Below, one piece after another: positions 16,976 through 25,973 of a stretch of DNA of 64,000 nucleotides. Location: the NCBI RefSeq assembly GCF_030813695.1, contig NZ_JAUSVA010000003.1, forward strand, positions 124,001 through 188,000. Reading direction: 5' to 3'. The notes beneath the pieces are model-generated. The model was not told where the DNA came from. It saw only the letters and a program-made list of their open reading frames with translations, and did not search any database. Position numbers and translations under genes: made by a program. Every line of letters starts with the position of its first letter. Position 1 is the stretch's first letter. This stretch comes from Kitasatospora herbaricolor. GTDB lineage: Bacteria > Actinomycetota > Actinomycetes > Streptomycetales > Streptomycetaceae.

Positions 16976-18117
16976 CGGGTGGCTCCCAGAGCGGTCAGGG
17001 GGTCGACGGCGGTGATGCGGCGGACGGCGACGACGGCGCCCACGGTCCCGAGGACGATGAGGAGGCCGGAGGAGGTGGCGACGGCCGGGGCGGAGAGGGA
17101 GAAGGGGGCCTTGCCGATCATCGCGCTGCCCAGGGCCAGGCCGACGGCGGTGCCGAGGGCCGTGGCTCCGACGAGCACGGCGACGACCTGGGCGAGCGCG
17201 TCGCGCAGGATGTACCCGGTGCGGGCGCCCAGTGCCTTCAGCAGGGCGATCTCGGGCTTGCGCTGGACGGTCCAGACGGTGAAGAACGCGCCGACGACCA
17301 AGGCGGAGATGACGTACAGGAATCCCTTGATCAGGGCCATGGTGCTCGACTCGGCCTCATAACCGGGGGACGCGTCGAACGTGGCCTCCTTGGTCTCGGC
17401 GAGGGTCCCGGTTGCCTTTTCCGCCGCGGCGACGTCGGTGCCCGGCTTCAGGGTCAGGGCGACGGCGGTGGCCTGTCGGCTCGCGGCCTCGGGCAGGTCG
17501 CCGGGCAGGCCGTAGTGCAGATGCCGCCACGTGTCGAGGTCTGCGTAGACGACGCCGATGTGGCCGTAGGAGACGGTCTCGTCGACCAGTCCCACGACCT
17601 TCAGCCGCACCTCGCTCTTGTCCGCGGTCAGCTCATCGCCGATCTCCACGCCCAGGTCGGCGATCTCCCGGGTGATCACGATGCCCGCACTGCCCTCCTT
17701 CAGGCCCTCACCCTTGTTCAGGCCCTCACCCTTGCCGGGGCTGGGTGCCAGGGGTGAGTCCGGTGCCATGCCGAAGACGGCGAGGTTGACCTGCTCGCCC
17801 TTCATGGCGCCCTGGGTCACCTGGGCATTGGCCAGGGTGTTCCCGAACGGCTCCGCGCGCTCCACTCCTGGGGTCTTGGACCAGGTCTGCCAGTCCTCCT
17901 GGTCCACGGTCGAGCGGGAGAACTGCTCACTGGTCGCCTTCTCGTCGAAGGCCAGGTGGGTCACGGGCAGCGCGCGCAGCCCGGATATACCGGCGTCCGC
18001 CAGACCGGAGGCGAGTCCGGACAGGAGGACACCGAGTACGGCGACGAGCGCGACCACCGCGCCCATCAGGGCGAAGCGACCGCGGGCGAAGCGCAGATCG
18101 CGTAGGGCAAGGAACAC
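16972..18117 (-). CDS. FtsX/MacB-type ABC transporter permease
   Basis: 381 aa from a GTG at 18117 (GGAGAG upstream). One membrane helix near the N-terminus (about residues 17-40), a ~200-residue external domain, and three C-terminal helices ('FLYVISALVVGAFFTVWTV', 'VVAVLVGATALGTAVGLALG', 'SGLLIVLGTVGAVVAV') with the 'ALGARTGYILRD' loop typical of FtsX-fold permeases. The external domain contains a short internal repeat, KGEGLNKGEGLKEG, from a duplicated 16-base DNA word. First gene of the exporter/TetR operon. Confidence 0.92.
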   Translation of the reverse strand: MFLALRDLRFARGRFALMGAVVALVAVLGVLLSGLASGLADAGISGLRALPVTHLAFDEKATSEQFSRSTVDQEDWQTWSKTPGVERAEPFGNTLANAQVTQGAMKGEQVNLAVFGMAPDSPLAPSPGKGEGLNKGEGLKEGSAGIVITREIADLGVEIGDELTADKSEVRLKVVGLVDETVSYGHIGVVYADLDTWRHLHYGLPGDLPEAASRQATAVALTLKPGTDVAAAEKATGTLAETKEATFDASPGYEAESSTMALIKGFLYVISALVVGAFFTVWTVQRKPEIALLKALGARTGYILRDALAQVVAVLVGATALGTAVGLALGSAMIGKAPFSLSAPAVATSSGLLIVLGTVGAVVAVRRITAVDPLTALGATR

Positions 18118-18198
18118 GGAGCTCTCCGAGCGAGGAAGGAAATGAGGACACGACAGGCTGGCCACGCCGCCTCTTTACCTAAACTTGACGACGCAGAT

Positions 18199-18238
18199 GT
18201 CGGCATCTTATCGGATGTTGCCGACGCGCCTGTCGGCA
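18199..18238. promoter_or_regulatory. Candidate TetR operator ahead of the exporter operon
   Basis: Three half-sites: GTCGGCA at 18199-18205, TGCCGAC at 18219-18225 and GTCGGCA at 18232-18238. The last two form an inverted repeat (TGCCGAC, 6-base gap, GTCGGCA). It sits about 80-120 bases upstream of the permease GTG in an AT-richer stretch, the right place for repression by the operon's own TetR. Confidence 0.6.
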
Positions 18239-18730
18239 TGTTGTTGTCGCGCACGTCGGCCGGATCCTCCCCGCCAGGCCGCCCCTGTGCGGGTGCGGCC
18301 CGGCTTCGCCTGGGGTTGCACCCGGTCCGCAGACCGGCCGGATCGCTCGCGGGGCCTGGTCGCCGAGCTGTTGATCACGACGTCGGAGCAGGTTGAAGAA
18401 ACCGCCGTCACGCCCCGAGAGCCGGCGGACCGCCGTTTGCCGCAATGGATGCAACCCCCTCAAAAGGGACATGTGTTGCTCCCTTCGCGGAACTCCGCCC
18501 GGCGATCCGGTGGTTCCCCTCCGCGCCTCAGGTCGTCACCGGCGGCGCAGCGCGTCCGGTCTGCCGGGAACGGTGCGTTGGTCAGGGACCGGGCCCGTGC
18601 GCGGGGCTGTGAAGCTGTCCGGCCGGCCGGGGGAACGGGCCGGGTCGCCGCCGGCGACACCGCGGCCACGAGGCGGGCCGTCAGCAGGACGATGGCGAGC
18701 GTCCTGGTCTCGGCGCTCGGCGACTCGCCT
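18239..18730. other. No convincing gene
   Basis: Nearly 500 bases between the exporter operon's control region and the stop of the coiled-coil gene. Long open frames run through on the plus strand antisense to the neighbour but have no domain or ribosome-binding site. Confidence 0.45.
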
Positions 18731-20377
18731 TCATCGCCTGGAGGCGCTGCCTCTCGGGTGTGTGCCCGGGCCGAGCCGGTGCCACAGGCGGCTCAGGACC
18801 CGGTAGGTGAAGGCCAGGGCGACGAAGACCGCGGCGCCCACGGTGGCTTGGAGGGTGATCCGGTCGGTGGCCCACCGCGGGTTCGGCAGGAAGATGCCCC
18901 AGAGCGCGCCGATGGCGATGATGCCGTGGCTGACGATGCGCCACGGTCGCCAATGGATGGTGTTGTCGAACCAGCTCCAGTTCGACGGCCGGAAGGCCAT
19001 GTGAATGGAGTTCGTCAGCACGAACGAGACGAGCGCCAGGACCATGGGCCCGAACATGCCGATGACCAGCAGGGACCCGATGCTGTCCTGCAGATGTCCT
19101 CTGCTCCATTGGAGGGTGGTGAGGCTACTGGAGACCAGGTCACCGAGCCGGCGCTCCATGAGGGCCCCGGCAAGGGCCACCGGCACCGCCGGTACCACGA
19201 ACCAGTTCTCGCCGCCCTGGCGGATCCAGTCCCGGACGACGATCTGACCGAGCGCCGTCACCACCTTGGCGGCCTTCATGAGGGGCCGCAGCAGGACGCT
19301 GGCGTTGTGCACGCGGACCGCCAACGGATGCAGGTCAGTGTCCCCCGGCGCAAGAATCTGCGGTCCGTACGGGCGGGGCGACCACTCGGCGGGGGACGAC
19401 GAGGAAGCCCCCGCCCCCGGCAGCTGGCCGACGACCTCGCCGACGCGTCCCCCGGCGGCCTGTCCAGGCGCCGGGACGGCCTCGGGCCCCGCCGTGCCGG
19501 ACTCCTGCAGGGCCCGAAGGTCACGCTCCAGCCGCCGGATCTCTTCCTGGGCCCGCTCGGCCTGCTCCCGGAACAACCTCACCTGGGTCCCCGAGAGCTG
19601 CTCCCGAATCCGCAGGGCCTCCTGAACCTCGATCTGGACCGCGGCCTTCAGGTCGGCCTGGCGGATCTTGTAGTCGCTCTCCGCCCGCTCGTACGTCTGC
19701 CGCGCCTCCTCCAGGTCGAGCTCCAGCTGAAGGACGCGGTGCTTGGCGTCGGCGAGCTCGGCCCGGGTGCCGGCCAGGTCCGCCCGCGTCTGCGCCAGCA
19801 CCTCCACCTCCTCGACCGTCGTGATCGTGACCGCGCCCTCCAGGTCGACCAGGATCCGCTGCAGGCGCTCCACCTGTTCCTCGGCGGCCGCCAGGCGCGC
19901 CTCCAGCCGGGCGCGCACCGTGGCCGCCAGCGCCAGGTCCCGCTGGGCCTCCTCCGCCTTCCGGCGCGCCACCTGCTGGACGCTCGGCCTCACCGGCTTG
20001 GCCTCCAGCACCGCGACCACCAGCGCCAGGCCCTCCAACTGCTCGTCCGCCGTCACGACCGGCCGGCCCTCCCGGCCCCAGACCCTGTTCACCCCCTCGC
20101 ACAGCCGCGACACCTGCTCCTCGGACACCCGCTCGCCCTGGAGCAGCCGCGACAGCAGCGCCCCGTCGAACCCCATCCGCCGCGCGGCACCGCCCTGGCT
20201 CGGCGCCGGAATGCGCCCCAGCACCCGCCGCAGCCACACCACGAACGCGCGCTCCTGCGCGGTCGCCTCCGCGCGCAGCGGCCGGGTCTGCCAGCCCTGC
20301 GGGAGCGCCGGCAGCTCCGCCGGGGCGAACAGGTCCGGCAGCCGCTCCCCGGCACCGTCCTGCGATTGGTCGGTCAT
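18731..20377 (-). CDS. HTH / long coiled-coil / membrane protein of unknown function
   Basis: 548 aa from an ATG at 20377 with AGGGGGAG upstream. Residues ~30-95 look like a helix-turn-helix ('MGFDGALLSRLLQGERVSEE', 'QVSRLCEGVNRVWGREG'). Residues ~130-290 are one long charged helix ('ARRKAEEAQRDLALAATVRA', 'LEARLAAAEEQVERLQRILV') typical of a coiled coil. After a Pro/Gly linker come several C-terminal membrane segments ('VVPAVPVALAGALM', 'LLVIGMFGPMVLALVSFVL', 'IVSHGIIAIGALWGIFLPN', 'AAVFVALAFTYRVL'). This layout suggests a membrane-tethered sensor or scaffold. A DNA-binding-like domain and several membrane helices in one protein is uncommon. Confidence 0.8.
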   Translation of the reverse strand: MTDQSQDGAGERLPDLFAPAELPALPQGWQTRPLRAEATAQERAFVVWLRRVLGRIPAPSQGGAARRMGFDGALLSRLLQGERVSEEQVSRLCEGVNRVWGREGRPVVTADEQLEGLALVVAVLEAKPVRPSVQQVARRKAEEAQRDLALAATVRARLEARLAAAEEQVERLQRILVDLEGAVTITTVEEVEVLAQTRADLAGTRAELADAKHRVLQLELDLEEARQTYERAESDYKIRQADLKAAVQIEVQEALRIREQLSGTQVRLFREQAERAQEEIRRLERDLRALQESGTAGPEAVPAPGQAAGGRVGEVVGQLPGAGASSSSPAEWSPRPYGPQILAPGDTDLHPLAVRVHNASVLLRPLMKAAKVVTALGQIVVRDWIRQGGENWFVVPAVPVALAGALMERRLGDLVSSSLTTLQWSRGHLQDSIGSLLVIGMFGPMVLALVSFVLTNSIHMAFRPSNWSWFDNTIHWRPWRIVSHGIIAIGALWGIFLPNPRWATDRITLQATVGAAVFVALAFTYRVLSRLWHRLGPGTHPRGSASRR

Positions 20378-20547
20378 GCTCCCCCTTCGCCCGTCACCTC
20401 TCCCCCGCAGCCCTCCTGACGGCCCGAAGCCTTGCCAGGCGGCTTCCTGCAACACCTCGCGACGCCGTTCTGTGGATTCCGGGACGGCGAACCGGCCGCC
20501 GCCCCGGTACCGATCCCAGAAGCCCGGACGATCAGGGGAAGACCAGA

Positions 20548-20760
20548 ATGCCCACCCACCACAAGATCACGCAGCTCCTTCGCCGACTTCGCCGCACCAC
20601 CACCCCGACAACCGCCCCGACGACCATCACACCGGCCGCCAAGGCCTCCGTACCGGCCGCCCGGCACAGCAGCGACCTGGCCACCGCCACGGCACGCGGC
20701 ACGGCCGCCGGCATCAGCCGAGCCGTCACCACCTGGCTCCTCGACCGCTGGAGCGACTGA
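20548..20760 (+). CDS. Small Thr/Ala/Arg-rich hypothetical protein
   Basis: 70 aa. ATG at 20548 preceded by AGGGGAAG. Sequence MPTHHKITQLLRRLRRTTTP, a Thr/Pro/Ala linker, then 'GISRAVTTWLLDRWSD'. Basic, no membrane segment. It diverges from the coiled-coil gene with 170 bases between. Not recognised. Confidence 0.5.
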   Translation: MPTHHKITQLLRRLRRTTTPTTAPTTITPAAKASVPAARHSSDLATATARGTAAGISRAVTTWLLDRWSD

Positions 20761-20979
20761 CGCCCGCGCCATGCCGGCCTCTTCCGCCGAACACGGGACG
20801 GACCCGCCCCGTGAGACCACCCCCAGCAAGCGGGGCCCTCCCACAACCCGGGCCCCCACCGACCCCTGGCGAAAGCCGCGCAGGCGGCAACTCGATCGGG
20901 CGGCCCTTCCACCAGAGCGCCCTCGGGCAGCGGCGGCCCACGGCAGGATGAAACCCAATCCGCCCATGGAGGAACAACC

Positions 20980-21132
20980 GTGACCCTGCATCCCGACCAG
21001 TGGGGCCTGCTCGAAGAACCCGCCGCCGCCCACAACGCCCCCGCCGGCGGCCGGCGGGACGGCCGGCGCGCCGGCCCGTCCATGGGTGGGGACGGCCTCG
21101 GACGACGGTTCAGCAGGTCGCGCCGGGTGTGA
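20980..21132 (+). CDS. Possible 50-residue ORF
   Basis: GTG at 20980 with GGAGGAA six bases upstream; encodes MTLHPDQWGLLEEPAAAHNA, then a Gly/Arg-rich tail. The good ribosome-binding site argues for it, but the tail overlaps the 3' end of the convergent HEAT-repeat gene by 23 bases and looks like random GC-rich sequence. It may be the start of a truncated gene. Confidence 0.35.
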   Translation: MTLHPDQWGLLEEPAAAHNAPAGGRRDGRRAGPSMGGDGLGRRFSRSRRV

Positions 21133-23131
21133 CCTGAGCACACGCGAGGGCCTGCTCGGTCAGCTGGCGCAGTTCCTCGTCCTGGAGGATCGCCTCGTAG
21201 CCGTCGAGTTGGGACAGGCGATGCTGCGACTCCCGGACCGCCAGTAGTGCGTCCCGGATCGCCGGGCTGATCTCGCCGATCCGGATCAGGCCCTGGAGCG
21301 CGTCGCGGAAGGATCCGAAGCTGTCGTCGCCGTCGGCGATCGGCAGGACGAACTCCTCCAGGACCTGAACGGTCGGCTGCGTCCGGCCGGTGATCGACCA
21401 CAGGGTCGTCGCGGCGGTGAGACGCCGCCCCTGGGTGCTGTTCTCCAGGATGAACCGGACCCGGTCGGCATAGGGGGCGGCGCCGAGGCCGAAGCCGGCC
21501 AGGGCACCGATCGGCCAGTATCCGGGCGCCTCGGACGTCATGACCGCGTCGCCGACCAGCCGCAGGGCCGCCTCGCGGTCCTCACCGATGCACGCGGCGG
21601 TCATGGCCACCCACGGCAAGCCGCCCGGGGAGTCCAGCACCTCCCAGGCGCGCACGGCCGGCTCAGCAGAAGCGGCGGCCGGCCCCATCGCCCGCAGCAC
21701 CCCGAGTACAGAAACCGAAGCCCCGGTGACGGCAAGCAGCGGCAAGAGCTCCGGCAGGGCCGGCAACGCGTCCTCGCCCCAGGCCTCCAGCACCGCAAGG
21801 AACGCGTGGGGCGCGCCGCCACGGGCCCCGCCTTCGCGGATCGCCTCCCGCAGCGCGGGCAGCAGGACGTCCGCGTGCGCGCGCAGCGGGATCAGCACGT
21901 CCTTGGTGTCCGGCCGTCTCGGATCATCGAGGCAGTAGCTGCGGCTCTCCTCCTCCTGCGCGCGTAGTTGCCGGATGAGTCCCGGCAGGGCGCGCGGGTC
22001 GCCTATCCGGGTCAGTGCCCAGCGGGCGATCTCGCCGACCGTTCCGCCGAGGTACTCGTCGGCCCCGTCGTCGTCGAGCAGTTCGGCGAGACGGTCGGCG
22101 TACGGGGCCGACACCGGGCCGAGCGCGGCGAGGAGGTTCGCCGCCCGCAGCCGGACGGCACCGTCCGGATCGTCCAGCAGGGCGCCCGCCAGCGGAAGGA
22201 CCACGGGTGCTGCCGCACGCCGTCGGGTGAAGAGGTGCCAGGCAAGGTCCAGGGCCGCGCGGCGCAGCAGAGTGTCCCGGCTTCTGCCCGCTGCCTCGGT
22301 CAGCCGGACGACGAAGGACAGGTTCGCCTCGAGGTCGTGTTCCAGGCGTCGGGAGATCCACCAGAGCACGTGCTCGCGGTTGCAGGAAAGTCCGGATTCC
22401 GTTTGGTACCACGTCTCCTCGAACCGTGGCCGTACCGCAAGGTCGGCGAACACCTCCACCAGCCGGTCCAGGTGCCGGACCGCCAGCTCCCGGTCCAGGC
22501 CGGCCGAGGCGTAGACGGCCGCGACCCACAGCACCGGATCCTCCCCAGCCAGCACCTGCGCCAGCACGGCCCGAACCGCCTCAACGGCGCCCTCGTCCGT
22601 CTCCGGTGCGGCTGCGGCCTCGCCGAGGGCGAGCAGCACCGGCAGCCGAACAGCCGCTGCCGTCTCCACCCGCCACCGCTCCAGCAGCCGGGCGATGCCG
22701 CCCGCGAGCGGGATCGCCGACTGTCGTACCACCGGATCCGCGTCCGCGAGCAGGGAGCGCGCCCCGGCCCAGTCCTCGTCCGCCGCATCCGACCCGTTCA
22801 TGGCCACCAGCAGCTCGACGAGGGTGACCCGCGAGCCCATCGCCGGGTCGGCGGCGAGCGCCACGACGAACGGCAGGGCGGCTGCCGCCGCGGACGACGT
22901 CTCACCGTTCCACGCGGTCAGGCACTCGAACAGCGGGGTGCTGTCCTCCTCCGTCGCCCCCGCTCCTGCCAGGGCGAGCCGGCGCAGCATCCGCGGAACG
23001 TCCTCCACCGGGTAGTCCGGATCCGCCGTCTCAAGCCGCTCCCACGCCACCGCGTCCAGTGCTTCCAACGACATCCCCGTCACCGTCATCTCGCCCACCA
23101 CCACGCCGTCCTGCTCGTCACCGGCCGTCAT
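21110..23131 (-). CDS. HEAT-repeat protein
   Basis: 673 aa built from ~35-45-residue helical repeats, e.g. 'ADADPVVRQSAIPLAGGIAR', 'GRSRDTLLRRAALDLAWHLF', 'LDDPDGAVRLRAANLLAALG', 'GTVGEIARWALTRIGDPRAL'. Such proteins are soluble solenoids that bind protein partners; no catalytic motif is visible. Start uncertain: ATG at 23131 has only a weak site, and internal ATGs at codons 15 and 20 are possible. Family membership is secure, role unknown. Confidence 0.85.
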   Translation of the reverse strand: MTAGDEQDGVVVGEMTVTGMSLEALDAVAWERLETADPDYPVEDVPRMLRRLALAGAGATEEDSTPLFECLTAWNGETSSAAAAALPFVVALAADPAMGSRVTLVELLVAMNGSDAADEDWAGARSLLADADPVVRQSAIPLAGGIARLLERWRVETAAAVRLPVLLALGEAAAAPETDEGAVEAVRAVLAQVLAGEDPVLWVAAVYASAGLDRELAVRHLDRLVEVFADLAVRPRFEETWYQTESGLSCNREHVLWWISRRLEHDLEANLSFVVRLTEAAGRSRDTLLRRAALDLAWHLFTRRRAAAPVVLPLAGALLDDPDGAVRLRAANLLAALGPVSAPYADRLAELLDDDGADEYLGGTVGEIARWALTRIGDPRALPGLIRQLRAQEEESRSYCLDDPRRPDTKDVLIPLRAHADVLLPALREAIREGGARGGAPHAFLAVLEAWGEDALPALPELLPLLAVTGASVSVLGVLRAMGPAAASAEPAVRAWEVLDSPGGLPWVAMTAACIGEDREAALRLVGDAVMTSEAPGYWPIGALAGFGLGAAPYADRVRFILENSTQGRRLTAATTLWSITGRTQPTVQVLEEFVLPIADGDDSFGSFRDALQGLIRIGEISPAIRDALLAVRESQHRLSQLDGYEAILQDEELRQLTEQALACAQVTPGATC

Positions 23132-23471
23132 CGTCCAGGAAACCCGCCGGCCTGTCGCCCGAATTCACTCCACCTCAACTGCGGGACACTGCCCCGCCCG
23201 GAGAATCCCAGCGGTCATGGCTCGGGCCGTGTCTGCTGCGGGTGGCAGGTTCGGCCGGTCGATGACGTCGAGCAAAGGGATCCGTCCACGGAGTACGCAA
23301 GCTCGGCCGAGCAGGCCGCCGGCCGGCGGGTAGCGTCATTCCAGGCGTGGCATGTTCGGAGCTGTCGACGGTGTCAGGGACGAGACCGAGAAGGTCGGCC
23401 CGTGCGAGGCCCCCGCTGGCGGGCGACTCGCTGAACGTCGTCCGTCAGGGTGAAGCACTGTGGCGAACGGA
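23132..23471. other. No convincing gene
   Basis: About 340 bases upstream of the HEAT gene. Nothing recognisable on either strand. Confidence 0.45.
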
Positions 23472-23804
23472 TCACCGGTGCCCGCAGGAGCGGTGATCGG
23501 GGGTTGGGTGCGCGGTTCGGCGGGCGGGGTGGTTGCCGCGGGCTCGGGAAGGCGGATGCTCCGAACGACCTGGGGCGAGTGCCTCGTACGCCTCCTCCAG
23601 GTCGTGGGCGGGTCGGAACTCGACGAAGTCCGGTGGGATCAGGAACTGGGTCTTGTCCGTCGGGTCGAGGTGGTGGTGCCCGATCTGGAACGCGGCGGCC
23701 AGGGCGAACATCCGCTGCCACTCGGTGGCGCGCGGGTTGAACACGCGCAGCTTCACCGTCCGGAGGATCTGCGCGGCGTGCTGCGGGCGTCGATCCGCAG
23801 CCAC
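23472..23804 (-). pseudogene. Gene fragment of unrecognised family
   Basis: The stretch 'LRTVKLRVFNPRATEWQRMF', 'ALAAAFQIGHHHLDPTDKTQ', 'FVEFRPAHDLEEAYEALAPG' has a natural composition with frequent aromatic residues, unlike a shadow frame. No proper start lies upstream; a related stretch ('SPVEWLRIDARSTPRR') lies in another frame at about 23755-23815, pointing to a frameshift. I cannot name the family. Confidence 0.4.
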
Positions 23805-24054
23805 TCCACCGGCGACTTGCGGAGCCGCCCAGCGCGTCCGGTGCTGCTTTGCTCTCCTCCGCTGGCACTGCCCGCCGCAAAACCTGCGACCGAAGAACAG
23901 CAGGGCCGGAGCGGGCCGACAGCCGCAGGAGGATCGGGAGGATGATCACGCGGGAACTGCAGGCACCCCACCCGACGTCAGGGGTAGTTGTACGGTTACC
24001 AAACGTGATGCGTTGCAGTCAGGATCGGACGATTCTTCGGGGGAGGGATCTGCG

Positions 24055-24360
24055 GTGAGCGGATTCGAAGTGAATGTGGATGAGATGCGAGCGTCCGCGG
24101 GGCTCGTGCGCACCATCGGGGACGATCTCGCGGGTCCGGTGGACACCGCCGTCAAGGGGGCTTCTTCGGCTGCCGGGCTGTTGGCCGGCTGGTCTCTGGC
24201 GGGCGGTTTGGAGCAGTTGGCGTCGGGCTGGGGCGGGCCGCTTGCGGCGCTGCGCCAGCGGTTGGCGGACACGGCGGCGAACCTGGAAGCCACCGCTCAG
24301 AACCACCAGTGGAACGACCAGTCGATCGCCGACACCTGGAAGGCGCAGGGGGCCCGGTGA
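24055..24360 (+). CDS. EspC-like (DUF2580-type) small ESX/T7SS-associated protein
   Basis: 101 aa. GTG at 24055, GGGAGGG nine bases upstream. All helical: 'FEVNVDEMRASAGLVRTIGD' starts like EspC/DUF2580 proteins, followed by a Gly/Ala-rich middle and a C-terminal helix ending 'NHQWNDQSIADTWKAQGAR'. EspC-type proteins are small partners or substrates of type VII secretion. The stop overlaps the next gene's GTG (GTGA), so it is coupled to the hydrolase gene and its product may pair with that protein's helical N-terminus. Confidence 0.8.
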   Translation: MSGFEVNVDEMRASAGLVRTIGDDLAGPVDTAVKGASSAAGLLAGWSLAGGLEQLASGWGGPLAALRQRLADTAANLEATAQNHQWNDQSIADTWKAQGAR

Positions 24361-25973
24361 GCAACGTCTACGCTCTGCTGCTGAAGTTCGATCCGCACGT
24401 CCTGCATGACACCGCGAAGGGTTGGCGGGGTCTGTCCCATGCGGTGGAGGACGCGGGCTCCAGGCACCGGGGGAAGGTGAACGTTCCCCTGCACGGGTCC
24501 TGGAAGGGTGACGCGGCCCAGGCGGGTTTCAGGACGATGGCGCGTACCGAGCAGTTGCTGGACCTCGTGCGGGTGGAGGCGGAGGCTGCCGCCCTCACGT
24601 TGGACACCGTTGCCGACCGGATGTTCCAGGCGCAGACCAATCTGGCGAATGCGGTGCGCAGGGCGCAGGAGCAGGGCATGCGGGTGGGCGCCGACGGCAC
24701 CGTCGACATGCCTGCGGAGGACGCCGCCGATCGGCACGATCCTGACGCGCAGAATGCCCGGCGTGTGCTGGCGGGCCTCAAGGGCGAGCTGCAGCTTCGG
24801 ATCGATGCCGCGCTGAGGGCCGCGCAGGAGGCCAGTGACCAGGGGAACGCGGCACTGGGCCGCCTGGATTCCGGCATCTTCGGCCAGGCCCGGACGGCCG
24901 GGGCGACGAGTGAGGCCGGCAAGGACGTCCGGGCGGTGTTCAAGGACCTCGGGCTGACGGATGCCTCGCTCCCTGACGGGAAGGATCCCCAGCGGTCGGC
25001 CGACTGGTGGAAGTCGCTGACGCCCGAGCAGCGGGACACCTACCTCGCGCTTCACCCGGGGGAGATAGGTCGCCTGGACGGGCTGCCGACGACGGTGCGT
25101 GACGAGGCCAACCGCCTTGTCCTGGGCCAGCGGATCTCGGAGATGCAGTCGGGCACACCCTCGTCCCTCGGGCTGAGCGACGAGGAGTACCGCAGCCGCC
25201 GGGCCGCGTTGGAGGAGATCCGGCGCAAGCTTGAGGAGAGTGACGGCAACGACGAGCCGCACAGGATGTTCCTCCTGGGCATCGAACCCGACAAGCACAA
25301 CGGCCGGGCGATCGTCGCAACCGGGAACCCCGACAATTCCCAGCACACCGCTGTGTTCGTCCCCGGCACCGGCACTGTCCTGGCCGGCGTGCCCGGACAG
25401 ATGGACCACATCAGGAAACTGCAGAACATGGCGAACGACGAGGCCGCGGACGGGGAGAAGGTCGCGGTGGTGTCCTGGCTCGGGTACGAGACTCCCGACT
25501 GGACGGACGGCAGCGTCGCGAGCGCAGCGCGGGGGGATGCCGGTGCCGAGGACATGCGTCGCTTCACCAACGGTGTCCGGGTCGCGCAGAGCGACAACCT
25601 GTGCGGCCACCTGACCGTCATCGGTCACAGTTACGGCACCTACGCGGTGGGGTCGGCCGCCCGCGGGGAGGGCGGCCTGCACGTGGACGACATCGTCTCC
25701 CTCGCCAGCCCCGGGATGGGCGTCGACAACGCCTCCGAACTCAACATCGATCCCGGCCATGTCTGGGTCGGCACGGCCCGCAACGACACCATCCAGGAGG
25801 TCGACACGGCCCTGGGGAAGCAGCCTCTGGACGGGAACTTCGGCGGACAGCGGATCGAGGTCGACACCAGCGGCCACGGCGGCTACTGGAAGGACGACAG
25901 CGTGAGCCTCCGCAACCAGGGGAAGATCATCGTCGGAAGGCCGCCGATCATCTCCCCGAAGCTCGCGTACTGA
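24357..25973 (+). CDS. DUF1023-type alpha/beta-hydrolase with helical ESX-like N-terminus
   Basis: 538 aa. The first ~200 residues are helical ('VYALLLKFDPHVLHDTAKGW', 'RTEQLLDLVRVEAEAAALTL'), resembling WXG-type secretion domains. The C-terminal half is an alpha/beta hydrolase of the DUF1023 group, with 'EKVAVVSWLGYETPDW', nucleophile motif GHSYG ('LTVIGHSYGTYAVGSAA') and late His in 'TSGHGGYWKDD'. This family is common in mycobacteria and Streptomyces and linked to envelope lipids or type VII export. GTG start and ATG of the next gene overlap the neighbours' stops. Confidence 0.88.
   Translation: MSNVYALLLKFDPHVLHDTAKGWRGLSHAVEDAGSRHRGKVNVPLHGSWKGDAAQAGFRTMARTEQLLDLVRVEAEAAALTLDTVADRMFQAQTNLANAVRRAQEQGMRVGADGTVDMPAEDAADRHDPDAQNARRVLAGLKGELQLRIDAALRAAQEASDQGNAALGRLDSGIFGQARTAGATSEAGKDVRAVFKDLGLTDASLPDGKDPQRSADWWKSLTPEQRDTYLALHPGEIGRLDGLPTTVRDEANRLVLGQRISEMQSGTPSSLGLSDEEYRSRRAALEEIRRKLEESDGNDEPHRMFLLGIEPDKHNGRAIVATGNPDNSQHTAVFVPGTGTVLAGVPGQMDHIRKLQNMANDEAADGEKVAVVSWLGYETPDWTDGSVASAARGDAGAEDMRRFTNGVRVAQSDNLCGHLTVIGHSYGTYAVGSAARGEGGLHVDDIVSLASPGMGVDNASELNIDPGHVWVGTARNDTIQEVDTALGKQPLDGNFGGQRIEVDTSGHGGYWKDDSVSLRNQGKIIVGRPPIISPKLAY

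Noticed and set aside
14180..17362. A 1060-codon plus-strand open frame
   Set aside because: It runs antisense through the TetR and ABC genes, has no domain apart from the short fragment at 14825-15066, and exists because stops are rare at this GC.
20432..20983. Plus-strand 183-codon open frame after the coiled-coil gene
   Set aside because: Pro/Arg-rich shadow; the small gene at 20548 in another frame has the ribosome-binding site.
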